Below are positions 10,501-25,500 of a DNA stretch of 64,000 nt, one piece after another. The stretch is taken from contig SJOL01008829.1 in assembly GCA_004794785.1 (NCBI GenBank), positions 191,496 through 255,495 of the forward strand. The letters run 5' to 3'. Every line of letters starts with the position of its first letter. The stretch's first letter is position 1. The notes under the pieces were generated by a model. The model searched no databases and was not told where the DNA came from. It saw only the letters and a list, made by a program, of their open reading frames with translations. The position numbers and the translations under genes are program-made. This DNA is from Opisthorchis felineus. Lineage: Eukaryota; Platyhelminthes; Trematoda; Opisthorchiida; Opisthorchiidae.

Positions 10501-13500
10501 CAGTTCAGAGTCCAGTGTATCAGCAGAGCAAATACTCCTTGCTCGGTTAGTTAAAGTGTGAATCAGAGTTCGTTCCCGCCTCAGTGGCACAAAACTCAGG
10601 AAGTTTGTGTACTGTCCCGTTCACGTGGGCTTTCTGTAGACAGACCTCTGGACTGAACCCGTGAAAAATCTGACTAACTTAACGTCCAGGAAGTGGAAAG
10701 CGTTGCCACTTACAGTTTCAAAAGGGAATTGAATGGAGGGATGTACTCGGTTGAAGTTAGTCAGGAGAGCATCCATTTCGAAACCGTTTGATACTAGCAT
10801 AAAAATGTCATCTACGTACCTTCGATAAAAGTGCGTACGTCTGATCTCCCCATTCAATGGAAGTTATCTCTGTCATAAGCAGTCTGTAATTTGGTACCGA
10901 CGGCTTCATTACAGGGACTTCTCCTTGCCAGGTTGTTTTCTATGCGAGTTCTCAAAATAGAAAACTGGAAAGCCGAAATGCTGGGCCGTGCCGTCACTGA
11001 AGTGAAGTCAAAATCGATCAGCCATAGCACCCTTCCGATACCTAGCTGCCATGCCACCCGAAGAAGCATGAGGGCTGAAATACTACAGGAGCATTCAAGA
11101 TGTAGAGATTGGTTTCGAATCACGGACCTTCCGGTCAGTATGCCCGCGTCTTAACCACTGAGCTATCTCGAGCTCGTGCTGACGCTTTAGTGTATTTTGG
11201 GAAAGTACTTTAGCACACGATTATTATTATCTTACGCGTAATCGACTAGGTTAGTTTTTAACGATGGCACCACTGGTTACGTAACGTTGACCGCTTCTGC
11301 ACACTCGTTGACCTAAAGCCTATAAACGCTTTCCACAAAGGAAATTCAGTGTGAATCCACACAATTGCATCTACATTATTCTTGTTACTTTAGTCCGTCC
11401 CTCAATTTTTGTTGTTCTTGAATCCGGTTGCATACTTTGACCGCCACTGCAGCATCAGGTCTTCATGAGGTTTTTGATCTTTCTGATAAGCTCATAACAG
11501 TTAACCTAGTTAAGCTGGTTCCTGTAAACGGGTACACGTAGAGGACAGTGTTTCGCTTTAGCAATCTGTTTCCTTTCTGTATTTTGTAGATGGATGCGCG
11601 CCATTGATACTTCATCGATTTCGAAATTATCAGATGCGTCTACCGTAGAATTGACTGCTATCCATAACCAGGCCATACAAGATTTCCTCGTCCTTTGCGT
11701 AATCTACAGCACAGTTGACACCAATTCCACCGCATCTCTCGGAAGTGCCCCACAAGGTCCATACAAAGAAAGCCTGATGATGTGCAGCAATGCGTCATCT
11801 CAGTTCACTCGACTCCAGAAGGAGACTGATTCGCTTGTCCGGCGATTAGCCCTCAGTGACCGGATGTTCCCTCGGTGTCTTCGTGCGGAACTAATAAACC
11901 AATTTCTCGTGGATTTTGGTCCAACCTTGATGTCCGAACGCACGCGATTATTTTCAGCGTTCTCACACTTTCTCGATCAGTTGATTTCTGTCACTGGTAC
12001 TGCGGTGGGCGTGTCTCAGTCACACAACACGGTTCGACAACTTGGTCTGAGTTTATACATTGAAACGTTTTGTGCATCGAGTTGCACCGATGGCCTAAAA
12101 CGGGAGATCATCAAACATCTGGTTCGCCACGGTCTAAGTGGACTCGGATCAACAAGTGGACGCCAGATCGTAACGATGAGATGCATTGGTCCCATACAGA
12201 CTGGCCTGATCGCGCTATTGCGTTTGGCTCAGCGTCATCCACGCCAGTTGGTTAAATTCGAAGGATTGCTTGATGGTTTAGTGGATCACTTATTCCGGTC
12301 AGTCTTGTCTCAGCAGACCCCCTCAAATGATCAGGGTTTCGTGGTTCTGATGGATCATGCAAGATGCGTATTTACCATTATGGCTTGGATTTCTTTCTGG
12401 TAAGTTGAATGTAATGGGTTTACCTGATTACTACTGAACAGTACTGTGCCTTGGACCTATGTATGCTCTCTACACACTGAAAGAATTTTCGTTTACTTGG
12501 GATTATTGCTTCTCCGCGTGGGCTCCAGGGGAATCTTCTTTTTATTGTAATTGCAGAACTGTCTTCTCACTCATAGTAAAATAGCTGGTAACCGTACCGA
12601 TCAATGGTATTGAATTGCACTCCTTACATTTCTAGCTAAACCGTCTGCAGCCAAACCACAGCATTTCCATGGTTCGATCTGTCCCGTTTTCAAAGAATTT
12701 ATTAGAAGTCTGTCATCTTAATACCGATTTTCGTGGATTATTGAGCTGCATCCCACCATTCATTTCCACCCAACTCTCCTATTACGTTCTGGGTTCTTTC
12801 AAGTGACCGGGAGAACAAACCTTTTCAAGAGAAGCTACTGGGGCTGCTTCGAAAACAGTTTTCCAGTCCATGTTTGACTGCTAAGGCTCTCAGTATCATT
12901 GGGGCGGTTGTCGTATTAGAAACAATCTGCCGGCGACCGTCGCCATATAGAGCCGAACTGGAGGTTGCCTGCTCAACGCAAATGGATGATGTAAGTTTTT
13001 AGGCATTGTTTGTATCACCGTTATTTACGTGAAGTTGTACGTTCGCCGTACCCTATGTTTTGGCTGATGCGAGTCATCTGTTGCACCGTTTTTTAATACT
13101 AGTGTCCACGTTTTTGAACAGATTGCTGCTTAGTGCAGTGGTTTTGTTGTTCACTCAGTGCTTATTTGGAGGAGAATGTCCATATAATTCATACAGTCGA
13201 TTTCATTTCCGGTTTTTGAGGTCTTCTTTCAATGAGTTTGACTGGAAACCATACATAATTCATTCGAACGGTTTCTGATAGTTTAAGAGGCCTGCTGAAA
13301 AGGGTTAGAATCTCCATGCTACAGCTTGAAGGTATAAGTATAGAGACAAATTTCCGAATTCCAGTTCCGGATTATTTCGTTGGACAGTTCTGAACTCATC
13401 TTTTTCTTAGCTCTGTTTTGAACTGTACAGTATATATGGGGCCAAGGTCGAATAGAAAAATGTGAGACTTTCGCGGTGGTTAGACACTTGGTCTTGTTCG

Positions 13501-16500
13501 ATCCGCATACCTCAGCGTCCCACTCAGCCTTACTGGAGGGGCCGATGCAACATCACAGTCCGTTCTATCGGTTGCGTAGTACGGTTTTTCGGTCATCTGG
13601 GGCGGGGACCGGGATTGATCTGGCGACTTATTTCACCAAAGTAGCTTGCAGTGGTAGTCTTACGCCAGCTACTGCTGGCTTTTCTCCAGGACTTTGAGCC
13701 AAAGACTGGGCGACGATCTCCGTCGTTCATCTTTCTAGGTTTGAGTGCTCTGCCATGATATCAGTCCATATACAAACATGACCTACACATGCTACTCGTC
13801 ACGTAGAACTATTAGCCAAGTCTCATTCGGTGCTTACAGCAGGGCGGATGGGGTGGATAATTGCTAATGACCTACAACTTTGTACTTTTTTCGCTCCCCG
13901 CCCCCCATTTCACATCCAGTAAATCACTTCCCTCTTGATACTAGCTGTAGGCACTCAGTCAAACAACTAGAGGCCTAATTACATGGAATCGCTCATGTTT
14001 TCCTGTTCATTATTAATGATTATTGATACCTATTTTCCTGTTTGTAGTACATTTGAACCCTTAAACAACTTGGCTAAGAAACTGCTCATGTGTTTGCCCT
14101 TCTGTCGACAGACTTATGGTGCACTCCTGAAACTCGAATACAAAACCCAAGCTTGTTGCCCCGTCACTATATGGGCGTCATCGAGTACGAACTGTAGGTG
14201 ATTCTGTAATTGGTGCATGAGGTTGCATCACTCTTTGTGTAGTTCTTCCCTCCCGAGCCGGACATCCTCGCCCGGTTAGATACCCCGCAGACACTTATTG
14301 ACCCATTCATGCAAGAGCCCGCCAAGGTCGAAACACTGATACCTCCTCGTAGTTGCCCCTTATGTATCAACCAACTGTGGTTCCACCCAATTGAATACAC
14401 TTCTGCGGAGAACTAACCCACCTCTTGTCCACCACGACAATTTAGCAGTAGTCGCTGAAGATTTCAATGGAATTGTTGCTCATAACTCGTTTGAACGCAA
14501 AACCCAATAACAATGCTGAACATCTTATGCGGATATGTACTGATCACCGGATGTTGTATTGGATGCAGTCAGTTCCATTGACTCGTCCGGTGTGCCCTCT
14601 TCGTTTGGCAACCGTGGAGTCGAGCTCGTCATACGACGATCACTTACCCATTTTGCTGGCATACATACTTTGATTTAGATCGTGCCCTCATCCAGCTTAG
14701 GCTTTCAACTTTTCGGGGTAAATTTAAGAAACAAGCTCGCAGTCTAGCAGTCAAAGCTTTTCGAACCACGTTCCAAAAAAAGCCGACAACCTGCTACGTG
14801 GTGCTTCTAAAACAGCCTCAAATGACACTAATCGTGCCCGAGAAGAGTTAACCATCGCCATGCGTGACATTGGAAAACCAGCACGTGACGTTTTTGAGAA
14901 GCCACTGCATCCAGCACGACTACAAACTCCTTGGTGCAGGGCGCTCTATCTTTTCAGGCTCAAAATGCGCATTAAACATTAGCTCTGACGAAGTCCCTTT
15001 GTGGATAGAGGAGCTTAGTGGTGGAGGCTAGTACAATCTAGAAGATATGGAGACTGTTTCACCTGGACCAAAAGCAGTAATACTGGTAGTCTAATAATTA
15101 ACAACAACCGGTGTTTAACATCATTGTGCATAATATGTTCAACAGTATTTTGTTCGCCTTCTATACCTATGAAGTATTAGTATGTATTTAAGCCTTGAAG
15201 CCTCACCGGGCTCACTAGGCCAGGTGAGCTTCCACCAGGGTTGGTTTAGAACGGTTTTGGATCTTTTTATTCTATCATGACTAGATTTTTTGAACCAATG
15301 TGGGAACAATAATACTGTTCGAACAACTGGGGTCAATGGGCTTTCGTGGCGTTATTCGCGAGCATTCCGAAACGACTGTTCCAACCATGGAAGTACACTC
15401 CTACACCCCTCACAGCGCGGTACCTGGTTTCTGTAATGCGACAATACTCAACCTCAGCACGCGAGATTGAATCCGAGGGCGTTGCGAACAATTTTGTGCG
15501 GCATGAGGTGTACTGATGAAGTCCCTTATATTACTTCAAGTGTCAGAACAACGCCACACATGCCTTTGACACATGGTTGCCATTTTCCTGGACGTCAAAG
15601 GACATTTGTTTCTGTGTATGGATGAACCCTTCTGGATATAGTTTGTCAAATATAAATACTCTGGGAGTTTGTGTGTGTATTCCGTGCTCTTTTTCCCCCA
15701 ACTTGAGAACAGTGCCAGGCGGCAAAAAACGTTTCTTGAAATGCAACCTCGAGATTAAATTTTGTGTGTCCTGAGTGACTGAGTGGAGCAGTATTGTTCT
15801 AGAAGGACCAATCACCTTTGAATTGTCTCTAGGTGACTTCAACCCCAAACGCCGTCAATTTAATAGGCGCTATCTTGTCCCCCAGTAGTATCTAATCAAA
15901 TGAACGGTTTACTGGTGATCTACGCTAACCTACGTGTGTACAAAAACACAGTGAGAGTGTTCTGTAGGTGGATAGACTGTCACTATAATATGAGACATTT
16001 GGTACATGTCTTTGTTCGCATAACCACAATTCTCTGTATTGTGATGTTTTTCACCACTCTCCCTCTCAGTCGATTGTTTTGGCCAGCCAGATGACCCATT
16101 TGGAAGTTGATCGAGCCAGCACATCCACAACGAGCACCACAAGCTGTTTAAGTCTTCGTGGCCCGGGCACAGGTTTAGCGGATGACTTGGATGAAGTTCA
16201 TTTGGCAGCTGAGGATACGGAGGACGACCGAACTGACAATGTTACTCACAGGGATGATTCTCGTTGCATCACTCCGCCTTCCAGACTTCTACTTCAGCTA
16301 GTCGGGTTGGTAGAACATACCATTTCCGCTTATCCCCAACTCAAATGTCTCTGGCTGGACGAGCTGCGTGCCTGCTTCTGTAGGCTAGCACAAATTTCAT
16401 CAATACCAACGGATTGTGAGACGCAGACCGGCAGATCCCCCAGGAAGTCGCTGTTCAATATCCCGTCGAGTGTGCAAGCAGAACGGTTGATAAATTGGAT

Positions 16501-19500
16501 GGGTGCTCGAGTCATGCGTGACTTTCAGGTTCGTTGAAAACTTTCATTTTTGAAATTGTTGCGCCTTTTTCCAGGTATACAATAGGTCGGTGGGTATGGT
16601 GGTGAGGTTGGTTGCTGAGTTGGTATATTATTACCAACCTGCCTTTTGATACTCCCGGATATCTCTGGACTCTTAACAATAGCCGACGAAGAAACGAGAG
16701 GGAGGAAACGGGAGACTGCCTAGATGCAGTTGAGTCTTCCGTTAACACCAGATTACTTTGCGAATGAGCGTATTCCAACAGTTGCTTACAATTCAGTGTT
16801 CAAGTAGAACATAAGATTGACGGAAACTCGGGGACGGTGCCTACCCAATGAGCCTCAAGGAGAGTGAAATCGGTCGCGGGTTGTCGGAGTGTTTTCAGCA
16901 ACCGTATACGTAGTGTGTCCCCTCAAAAAGGAACGCTTTGTTTTCGCATTTAGCGAGCTTAGTCTTTGTTATTTGCGCTGTTTGCGTCCAGAAGTGAAAT
17001 ACCGATATGAATTGGCTGCTTCGAATTGTCCTGTTTGTCATCCATTGTGTCGGTAGAACTGTTTATGTAAATGGTGGATAAATAAAGCTAGTTCGGAATG
17101 ACGCGTTAACGTTTATTTTCTCCTCACTCTCTCTCATTTTCGGGCACCGCTTTTCATCTAGGCAGACTTTGTAGTCGACAATGCTACACTGGAAGGCTTT
17201 GTACCACAACTCAATCTGAATGATCCGTCTATGTGCGAAGTGGCCATTAATTTGGGACCCTCCTGGATCAACTATTGTTTCGCGTTGAGGACTTCTGTTG
17301 CCCGAGTCCGTCCGTTGCATTTATCCGACGGGAAATCCAAGATGGCACCTGCTCCTATAATACTTCCTTCACAACTAGCGTTTTTGGCCGAGGTGGAACG
17401 TACTAAAAATCAAGGTCGTTTGGATGGTGAGTGAATGTTCAACAAGCCGACATACTCGGTTTGAAAGCTCGGATTCAAATATCTTGGTTATTGCTGTCTG
17501 TGTTTCCTAGATGAATGCATTGCTTTACCCCGTAGTCCAACGGTGAAGCATTTATGAGAAAGGGCTTACTGAATTCAAGAGTAGAAAGTGCTGTCGGGAC
17601 CTCCAGTCGGCTTTAGGCAGACAAAAAGATGAGTATAACGCTAAGTTTTTCGTCATCATGCACAGAAGTAGCTGGATTATCAATAGGTTCAATGATCCTT
17701 TCCGGAACAATGTAAATACTTGCCACAGCCTTGCCGTTCGTTGAATACGTAGTTTTATGGGATTGAACTGACGAGTGGATTAAATAAGTTGAAAGACCTT
17801 TGTCTTCAGTCAAAACGTGAATGAGGGGCAGATGATCGTAGCCCGAATTCAGCAAACTCAGTTTGGGCAAAATACCGCTCTGGGACAGGATAACGTTAGG
17901 CCACGAGTTCGTCCATCTTGCTATTAAGCAGATATACCCGAAGGGTGTGGTGCTAAGCAGGTGCATGTAGCGAAAACGGAATGGAAGGAAGCGGTTGAGA
18001 GTGAACCTTTCACCGAAGTGGTGGTGGTAGTTTGACTTGCGGCGGCAGCAACCACAGTAACCACATACTACTAATGGTAAAGCAGTAGCGGGTTGTTTGC
18101 GCGTAATTTGATTACCTTTGTTCAGTCTCGGGATTTGTTGTATTTGTCATCACTGTCATTTGGCTAATCCTTCTCTTGCCTCGGTGTGACAATTATTGTT
18201 ATTTCACACCGGACTCGAATTTAGCTATTTTTGGAGCATGTCAGCATTGCGCAACAAGATTTGAACCTCAGCTAAGCAGCCCGAGTGCGCTACGGGCACT
18301 CCGCCAGTGCCCCCTGGAAGCTCGTGAGTTATTGTGTTTGAACTAAAACTCTGGAACTATTATGGTTGTGTCGTCTGACCCACCTGCTTCAACAAGGGAC
18401 TCTCCAGTAGGTTGTCAGTAAAGTCTCCGTAACACTGCAAAGCCTATTTAAGGCAAACAGGCGAGATTTCTGTAGAGTTAATGAACTCACCAGGATGACA
18501 CCTCGCCCTAAGGTGGCAGATGTCCTCTATTGGAGGAAGGAACTCAGGTTAGTAATCCCTGACATAAAGAGTGTATAGCTCATATCACTTCAAGTCTCGA
18601 CGTCATCAATTTGTGAAGTCTCAAAGCGTTTTGCGGAACTAAATGCATGAAATAATTACCATCAGTACTGTACTGTGGCTAGTTTTGGTACAGAAGAACG
18701 AACATCTTCCGAATCAGTATCCAGTGACAAACTAAAAGGCGGAGCTTATCATTGACTGTGACGTCGCTTCACATCTGGAAGTGCCTCCAACCGTCAATGA
18801 GGGTCTTCGGCCAATCCACAACTCGACAGACATCTACCAGTCTTGCAGTGCGATGCGTTCAAGGAGTCAAAACTGGGGCTTTTGTCCTCGACCAACCACC
18901 ACTTTTGTCTCCAGTCTGGTTAGAGCTTGACAGATAACTTCGCGGGTGCGAATTGCCATCCATATTTGGAGGCTGTCTTATCACGAGCGTATACCATATT
19001 TTCAGTACATGAACTACGTTACTGGTCCTTATCTGCCGTGTGTTCTTCTCGTTACCCACCCATGTGAACACCTTTGGTCGAGTTGGCTGACAAAGGCAAG
19101 GATTGCTGAAAATCAGTAGCTTATTCGTATCTTTCCGGAAAAGTGCATGTTGAAACACAAGGGGCAAGTCCTTCCAGAGTAAAACGAGGCTAAGCCTGTG
19201 AGCATGAAAACAGCTAGGTTCGAAGGCGGTTTGCTCAACTTGCACAGCGTGCTTTCATATTTGCTAACCCAAACAAATAATGGTAATAATGAATGACAAC
19301 AGCAATGGCAATGTCACCAACAAGTGTGATATTAATATTTAATCAACGACACCGAACTCATTATTCTGGCAGTTGGGAAAGGTAATACTGAACTGATTAC
19401 TCATGCCATCTTGTTTTTCATTTAAGAGTGAAATTTAAGAGTGAAAACTGGGCCACGGTGTACTCCTCTTGTTAACGACTCACACCGATGGATCGTTTTA

Positions 19501-22500
19501 GTATTCGGTGTGTACTATATCATGAGGATCGATTGCATACGGACAGACGAAATGGTCGTATATTGCTAACTATAAGAAGTGAAAACACGTTAACTTCATC
19601 CATGGCTTTGCCTGTGTGTTTACACACAACTATTTTCAGAGGGGTAACTAAGATGACAAGCCTTTCATGTTGTTGCGACTCAAAAGAGCCTCGCTGAAGG
19701 TTCCTCTTAGGATCTTGAGTTGTTGATAGCAAATTCTTCCGTATAGGTGTAAATGCGATGGTACTTATTATCTAACCTTACTTTGGAGCTTCTCCTTCAC
19801 CTTTGAATCTGTTCCCTGGATCCTGACCGGACGATATGTTGACACTTACCAACCACCACGAACTCGACGTGCATCGCCGTTTTGGATTCGGCCGCGCTTG
19901 TGAAAATTCTTGTGGGATGAAAAGAACTCCTGTAGAATATTTGCTTTGCTTAATCCTCCACGCATGAAAGTTATTAGCCTCCAGTGTTATCTCGAGTGTT
20001 GTACGTCTAATCAAAATAAACTCACTTGCGACTTGAAGGGATTTTGAAGTTTGCTTACAGAGTTTTTCGGATTTATGGAGTGGTGTTAGATCTCACGCAG
20101 CCCGTCAGGAATAAAAAACGAAGACAGTTCATTTAGGTTTCACAGAAAGCGACAGCCCATCTATCTGCATGCCTGCCCCTACGATCAAGTTCAAGGCCAA
20201 GGCATTAGACAGATGGAGTACTGTGCCGGATTCGATGCTCCTGTATTCAGTAACCATACACTTGTTCACAGGTTCATCTTATCGTTTATATCATATCATA
20301 ATCTAGCTCCGCTTGCTCTAATCTTTTTCAGCCATTGATGCCCTTTTGGGATGTCCGTTGTTATTATCACCATCGGGACATCTACCCGATTCGGATGCAG
20401 CACAGGAAATACACCTGTTGGATGCAGTTAGGGAAGAACCTCAATTGCTTTTGCTTATCATCAATTGGTGTGTGGAAGCTGTCAATGTGTTTGCTCCCCA
20501 ATTTGTGGCTCGTTTTACTTTGAATGGGAAACGAAGTGAAGGAAGGGATTCCAGTGCTACTTCCCAGGCTGATCGTCATAGCTGTGGTGACAACGAAAGC
20601 CGCCCCATACGTTTACAACACTCCACTGTTCTAAGTCGTCTCGCACAAATAGCCCACTTGAGAAACCAACTGTATGTGTGTCTTATTCGGCTCGATCGTC
20701 AGTGTCCAGTTACTTTGGACTGCTCACAAGATCAACCGAGTGTGGAGACCCAGCGACTAGCTGACTTGTGTCTCCCAACAGCGACTTTCGAGCCTGGACG
20801 GACATGGGATTCTCATCCATCAAGAGCGGATTCAGGCCAGTTTCCCTGTTTCACTTGTGGAATCCACCTAGTTTCCACGGCTCCCCGTAATCAGGTTACC
20901 GGGTGAGTCGGTTACTACTTGCCATGTACGTGGATGTTCAGGATGAGATTAAAATGTTTCTAGACAATGCATCTTGAACTACATCCATGCATGAACATTT
21001 CCGCCCAGTGTTGAAGGATTTTGCGATAGGTTGTATGTTGATACATTGGCTTCACTTCACCTTACCACATTGTGAGTCAGAGGTTTTATATATGACAGAG
21101 CCCGTTACAGCGAACCGCTCTGAACCGAGAAGATAGTTTGTTATAACGGAGTCGCTTTCTAAAACCTCTCTTTTGCATAATAGTTGTAAGCTGATATGTT
21201 GAGAGTGTCAGTTTGCAACGATATGAAGAAAAACGAAACCAAGAAATAAACTGTTATGAACCAGATTACAAGCAGTTGCAAATTAAGCCGGTGTTTACGT
21301 GACACTCAGCTGAATCCCAATTGAATCTCGTTCATGATATTATTCTGCTGAATTTACTGCATAAAGGTCGCCTACTGTTTCATTTGGTACAATGTACGAG
21401 ATATCGCGATGTATCTTCTTGCCGGAACACGCTGCCGGTAGGGTTGCTAAAAACGGAAGATCCTAATTTGTACTGTGACTCGGGACCCCCAAGGCCGGTA
21501 CATTTCCTATCCTTTAATATACTATCTGATTCCATCGTCTTATACATCTTCTCTGTGAATCTTCATAGTATGGGAGCTTTTTTAAGGTTTATGTATCCAT
21601 TCGTTCGTCAAGCGATTCACTTGTCACGGGTTGGAATAGCACAAGAACACAACAAAACCCTACACAGTGGGATTCTCCGTAGCCACTGTGTCTGACCCGG
21701 ATATGGATATAGCTATTCCCTCCCATCCTTTGATAAGCTTTTCGTCAGCTACGTTTCACAGAGCATCCATTGGTAATCCTCTGGAGGATATTCGTTGCGT
21801 AAACTTGTAAAAGGTCATCTGTATGGGGTAAAAATACTAACAGTCCTTTAGAAAACAGTTTTCGGTGGTCCAATGTTGCATTTCTTCCATCCATTTTTTC
21901 AGTGACCGCTACTCCGAGTTTTTGTCCAGAGGCAACCCTTTCACTTAGAACACCTGAACGTAATTTCACCGTTCAGTTCACGACCAAGGGCATCATAAGA
22001 ATAACTTCCTCACGTAATATATTTCTTTGTTTGTGATCAGAAGTTTGACTCTAATCAGGTTCCCAGCGAAGCCTCATTTCGAGACAGGTTGTCTGAACAA
22101 TAGTCGTGCGTCGTATTTACAATGATTTCATAACCGGTGGTTCATGTTTTTTTGGAAAATCTAATCTGGAAAATATTACCCTATCTATGTCCATTTCAGG
22201 CAATCAGCTATAAACCGTGTACGAAACCTAGGTTGGTTCCAGTTGCTAAAGTTTTTTCCAGCGGGAACTAGGGAATAGGGACGGGACAACAGGTGTTTGT
22301 GGTGGATATTTTCAATACCCTTCCCTGCAGCCTGTGATGTTGTATGCCCCCTGAACTATCAGTCCTCATCGGCTGCTTTAGGGTATATTTGCATATCTGC
22401 AGTCTAAACTTATTTGTCATTTCGTTGCTTATATTATTATTTAACTGACAGCGGAATTGAACAAAATCGGTCCGTGCTAGTTTGCGGGAAGTTAGAACGA

Positions 22501-25500
22501 TATTGGGGTGCCTATACATAAACAAACTGCCTTGGATAGATCGTTAAAGGCTTGGTATGGCGGAAGACTGATAATCGTTGGCCTTGGCATTTAATCTCTG
22601 TCTGATCGGAGTATTCCGTAGAAGTAGCAGACCCTCTGTGAAGTGTGGACTTGGCCACTGGATTGAGTAGATCTTGATGGTGGTATGATCATGCGGTCAA
22701 AACCGTCGACCGTAGATTCACGTTTCTACTCCTTTGACGTCCATGTGACGAGTCATATTAGGGGGTATATGACGCGATTAGGCTTTCCTATAGACTGTCT
22801 ACCGTAATGCGACAAAGCCAGCTGTCTACCCTTCGGTAGCTGTTTTTGGGATGGAAGCAATCCATTCAAGCCCATTAAACCACCCGTTTCTCAAGAATGG
22901 TGGAATCGGTTTCATAAAGCGGGAGACCTGTCTCGTAAGCACCTTCCCGGATCCACTTTCCCCCATCAGGTGATCAGCTATTGTCGCCTACAGTAATTCC
23001 CTGCCAGCGTTGGAAGATGCGTTTGACCCAAATAGGATCCTTCAAAAGTGGCTGCAAAAACTGTGTATGAAAAACTGAACTGTGATCCACCAACTATGAA
23101 GAGTGCCATCAATGCCATGACCAATATTACAAATTTGACTTTTTTTACATTTCACATCCTCCATTTGTTCGGAATTAGCGCGGTTTATATCCCTTCCATT
23201 AACCAATTTTTACTTTAATGTTCAAGAATGTGGAAATTTTGACTATTTACGAGTACCCTGAGGCGGCCGTCCTTACCTCACTGTTCAAGGCACTAACTTT
23301 CACGTTCACAGTTTCTTCCAACTGAATTCGCTTTCAGTCGAAAAATTGTCACCTCTGAGACAAAGTCAAAGTGTGCCGGGAAAAAGAGAAAAAGTAAATT
23401 CACTGCGCGCGTCTGCAAGGCCAAACAGGGCCGTGGAGATGAATCTGAGGATGAATGCCTTGGAGGGGAAGACGCTGATAACAATGCAACGCAAGATAAA
23501 TCTATATCATCTTCAGATAATGAATCTATGTGTGCTGATTCTGGTGGAGCACCTATGAAGGACCCAACGGAACTACCACCGTCAGGAGTCTCGAAGTTGG
23601 CAGCCGGAAAATTAAAACGAGTGAGGAACGCAGGACCAGTATCGGTAAGGTTGATTTCAAATTATATGATTCACATTATTTATTCCCGACGTCTCCCGAA
23701 GAACTTATGGGATCGCTAAAATTACTTTCGTTTCATACACTTTATCCGACTGAAACTAATTTTATCCCGTGGTTGTCAAGGATTTCCTGACAGCTTGGTA
23801 TTCAATATTCGCATAAGGATTCGTATGAATTGCCATGTATGGCGACACTGGCTTGAACTCGGCGAGACCCTTGAAGCGCGTTCCTCCTACTTGCGAATGT
23901 CTCCATAGATGGCTGAACATTGATCTTCTCAGGCTAGTGAAATGTGCTAGCTGAAAACATCACTGGTTTTCTCTGTTTTTGTTTATCATTCTTCTGTTGT
24001 CATCTGTTGAGTCCATGGGATTCCTATCATACGCAGCTCAAGATCAAAGGATAAAAACTTGTGGTACCCCAATGTACCCTTTAACTTGTATTGTGCTGTA
24101 GAGCTTGATTGTTCAAATGACCTGTTTGTTAAAAAGGCCTGAATCTTGTCTATTTATTGTCCGGAATTTTTGAACAATAGGACAACCCACCGCTCATTTT
24201 GATAATGTATGCTTCGATAACCAGGTCTGTGCACGGAAAAGGATTGTTACTTGTGCGAATACTCACGAGATGTTCGAATAAGTCTTGTATAGATCTGCTT
24301 GTTTGCTAAGTCCCGATACAAAAATTAGTCAGGACACAGGGTCTTTCGCCGGCGACTTGAAATTTGGCGTTAGTAGTGAACGATGAAGAACTCAATGCAG
24401 GAACCTCGTAAGATAATTATCCTTGTTTATAACGCTTTTAAACACAAAGGATTGTTCGTGCAGTAATCTTTGCCAGTTTCATCCTATGACTCCTTTCAGT
24501 ATTTACGTCTCTGCTGCTCTGTTTGTTGTTTAGTTGTGTAGAGCCGAACCACTGAAGTTCAGCAATCTCGATGCCTTTACGGCTGTTTCATGCGTAATAT
24601 GTACAGGTAACAATCTGCATCGCAACAGTGCTCGGTAGACAATGTAATCGGTGTCTGGCTTTTTGCTTCACACTTTTCATCTTTTTTTCAGCGTGTGCTA
24701 CGTTTGGTTTTAACACGATTTTATTAGTCCTGCATGTGAATGTCTACCCAGGTTTTGTTCACATGTTTTCTTAGCTGATGGCTGTTAAAAAGCCACAAAA
24801 ACAGCGGTGACGCACTGTCAGTTTAGCTCCATTACCACTATCATGTTTTTCAAAATGAGTTTAATCCCCTTACCATTGCTATTGGGTGATCACCTCCATA
24901 TAGCGTATATATTTTGACCACACTGATAGCACATGACAACAATCCAGTTGTCACTTATGGTCCTTTTTGTAGTCCTGTTAAACTTAATTTTCTTCCTTTC
25001 CAGCCGGGTCTAACGGAATTAACTGCCTGCTTCCGGGAACTGGACATAACGTCACTATTCTTAGGCTTAAGTACATGGCCTTGGTCCCCGACAAAACCTA
25101 CTGACACCAATTCTACGCAGTCTAGCGGACGGATGAATGGTGATCGACCATCCACACCGGACTGGACAACATTAGCTTGGCTGTTAGAAGACTTCAGTTC
25201 AAAGCTACAGCATTTGTCAGGGATACGGTAAAGTACCTCACTCTGTTATTTGAGGCTTGGTATGACTGAGGCTATTGGGCACTGAGCGTCTGGTAATCAC
25301 CGTTCGCTGGCTTATCCTGGTCCCTCTCCTTGGATCACAGGAGAAGCCGGAACATCAACGGGATTTTTTAGTCTTACTGAAATCCATTATTTTCTGTTTA
25401 CCAGAGGTATCCTAGTGACTGTGTATATCTCTGTATCGCGATATTTATCACAGTCGATAATATGGGTGAGCTGTATTCACACTCTGACAATTTGTTTCTT

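Noticed and set aside
15508..15560. CTGATGAAGTCCC resembling a hammerhead start
   Set aside because: No GAAA core half follows at the right distance.
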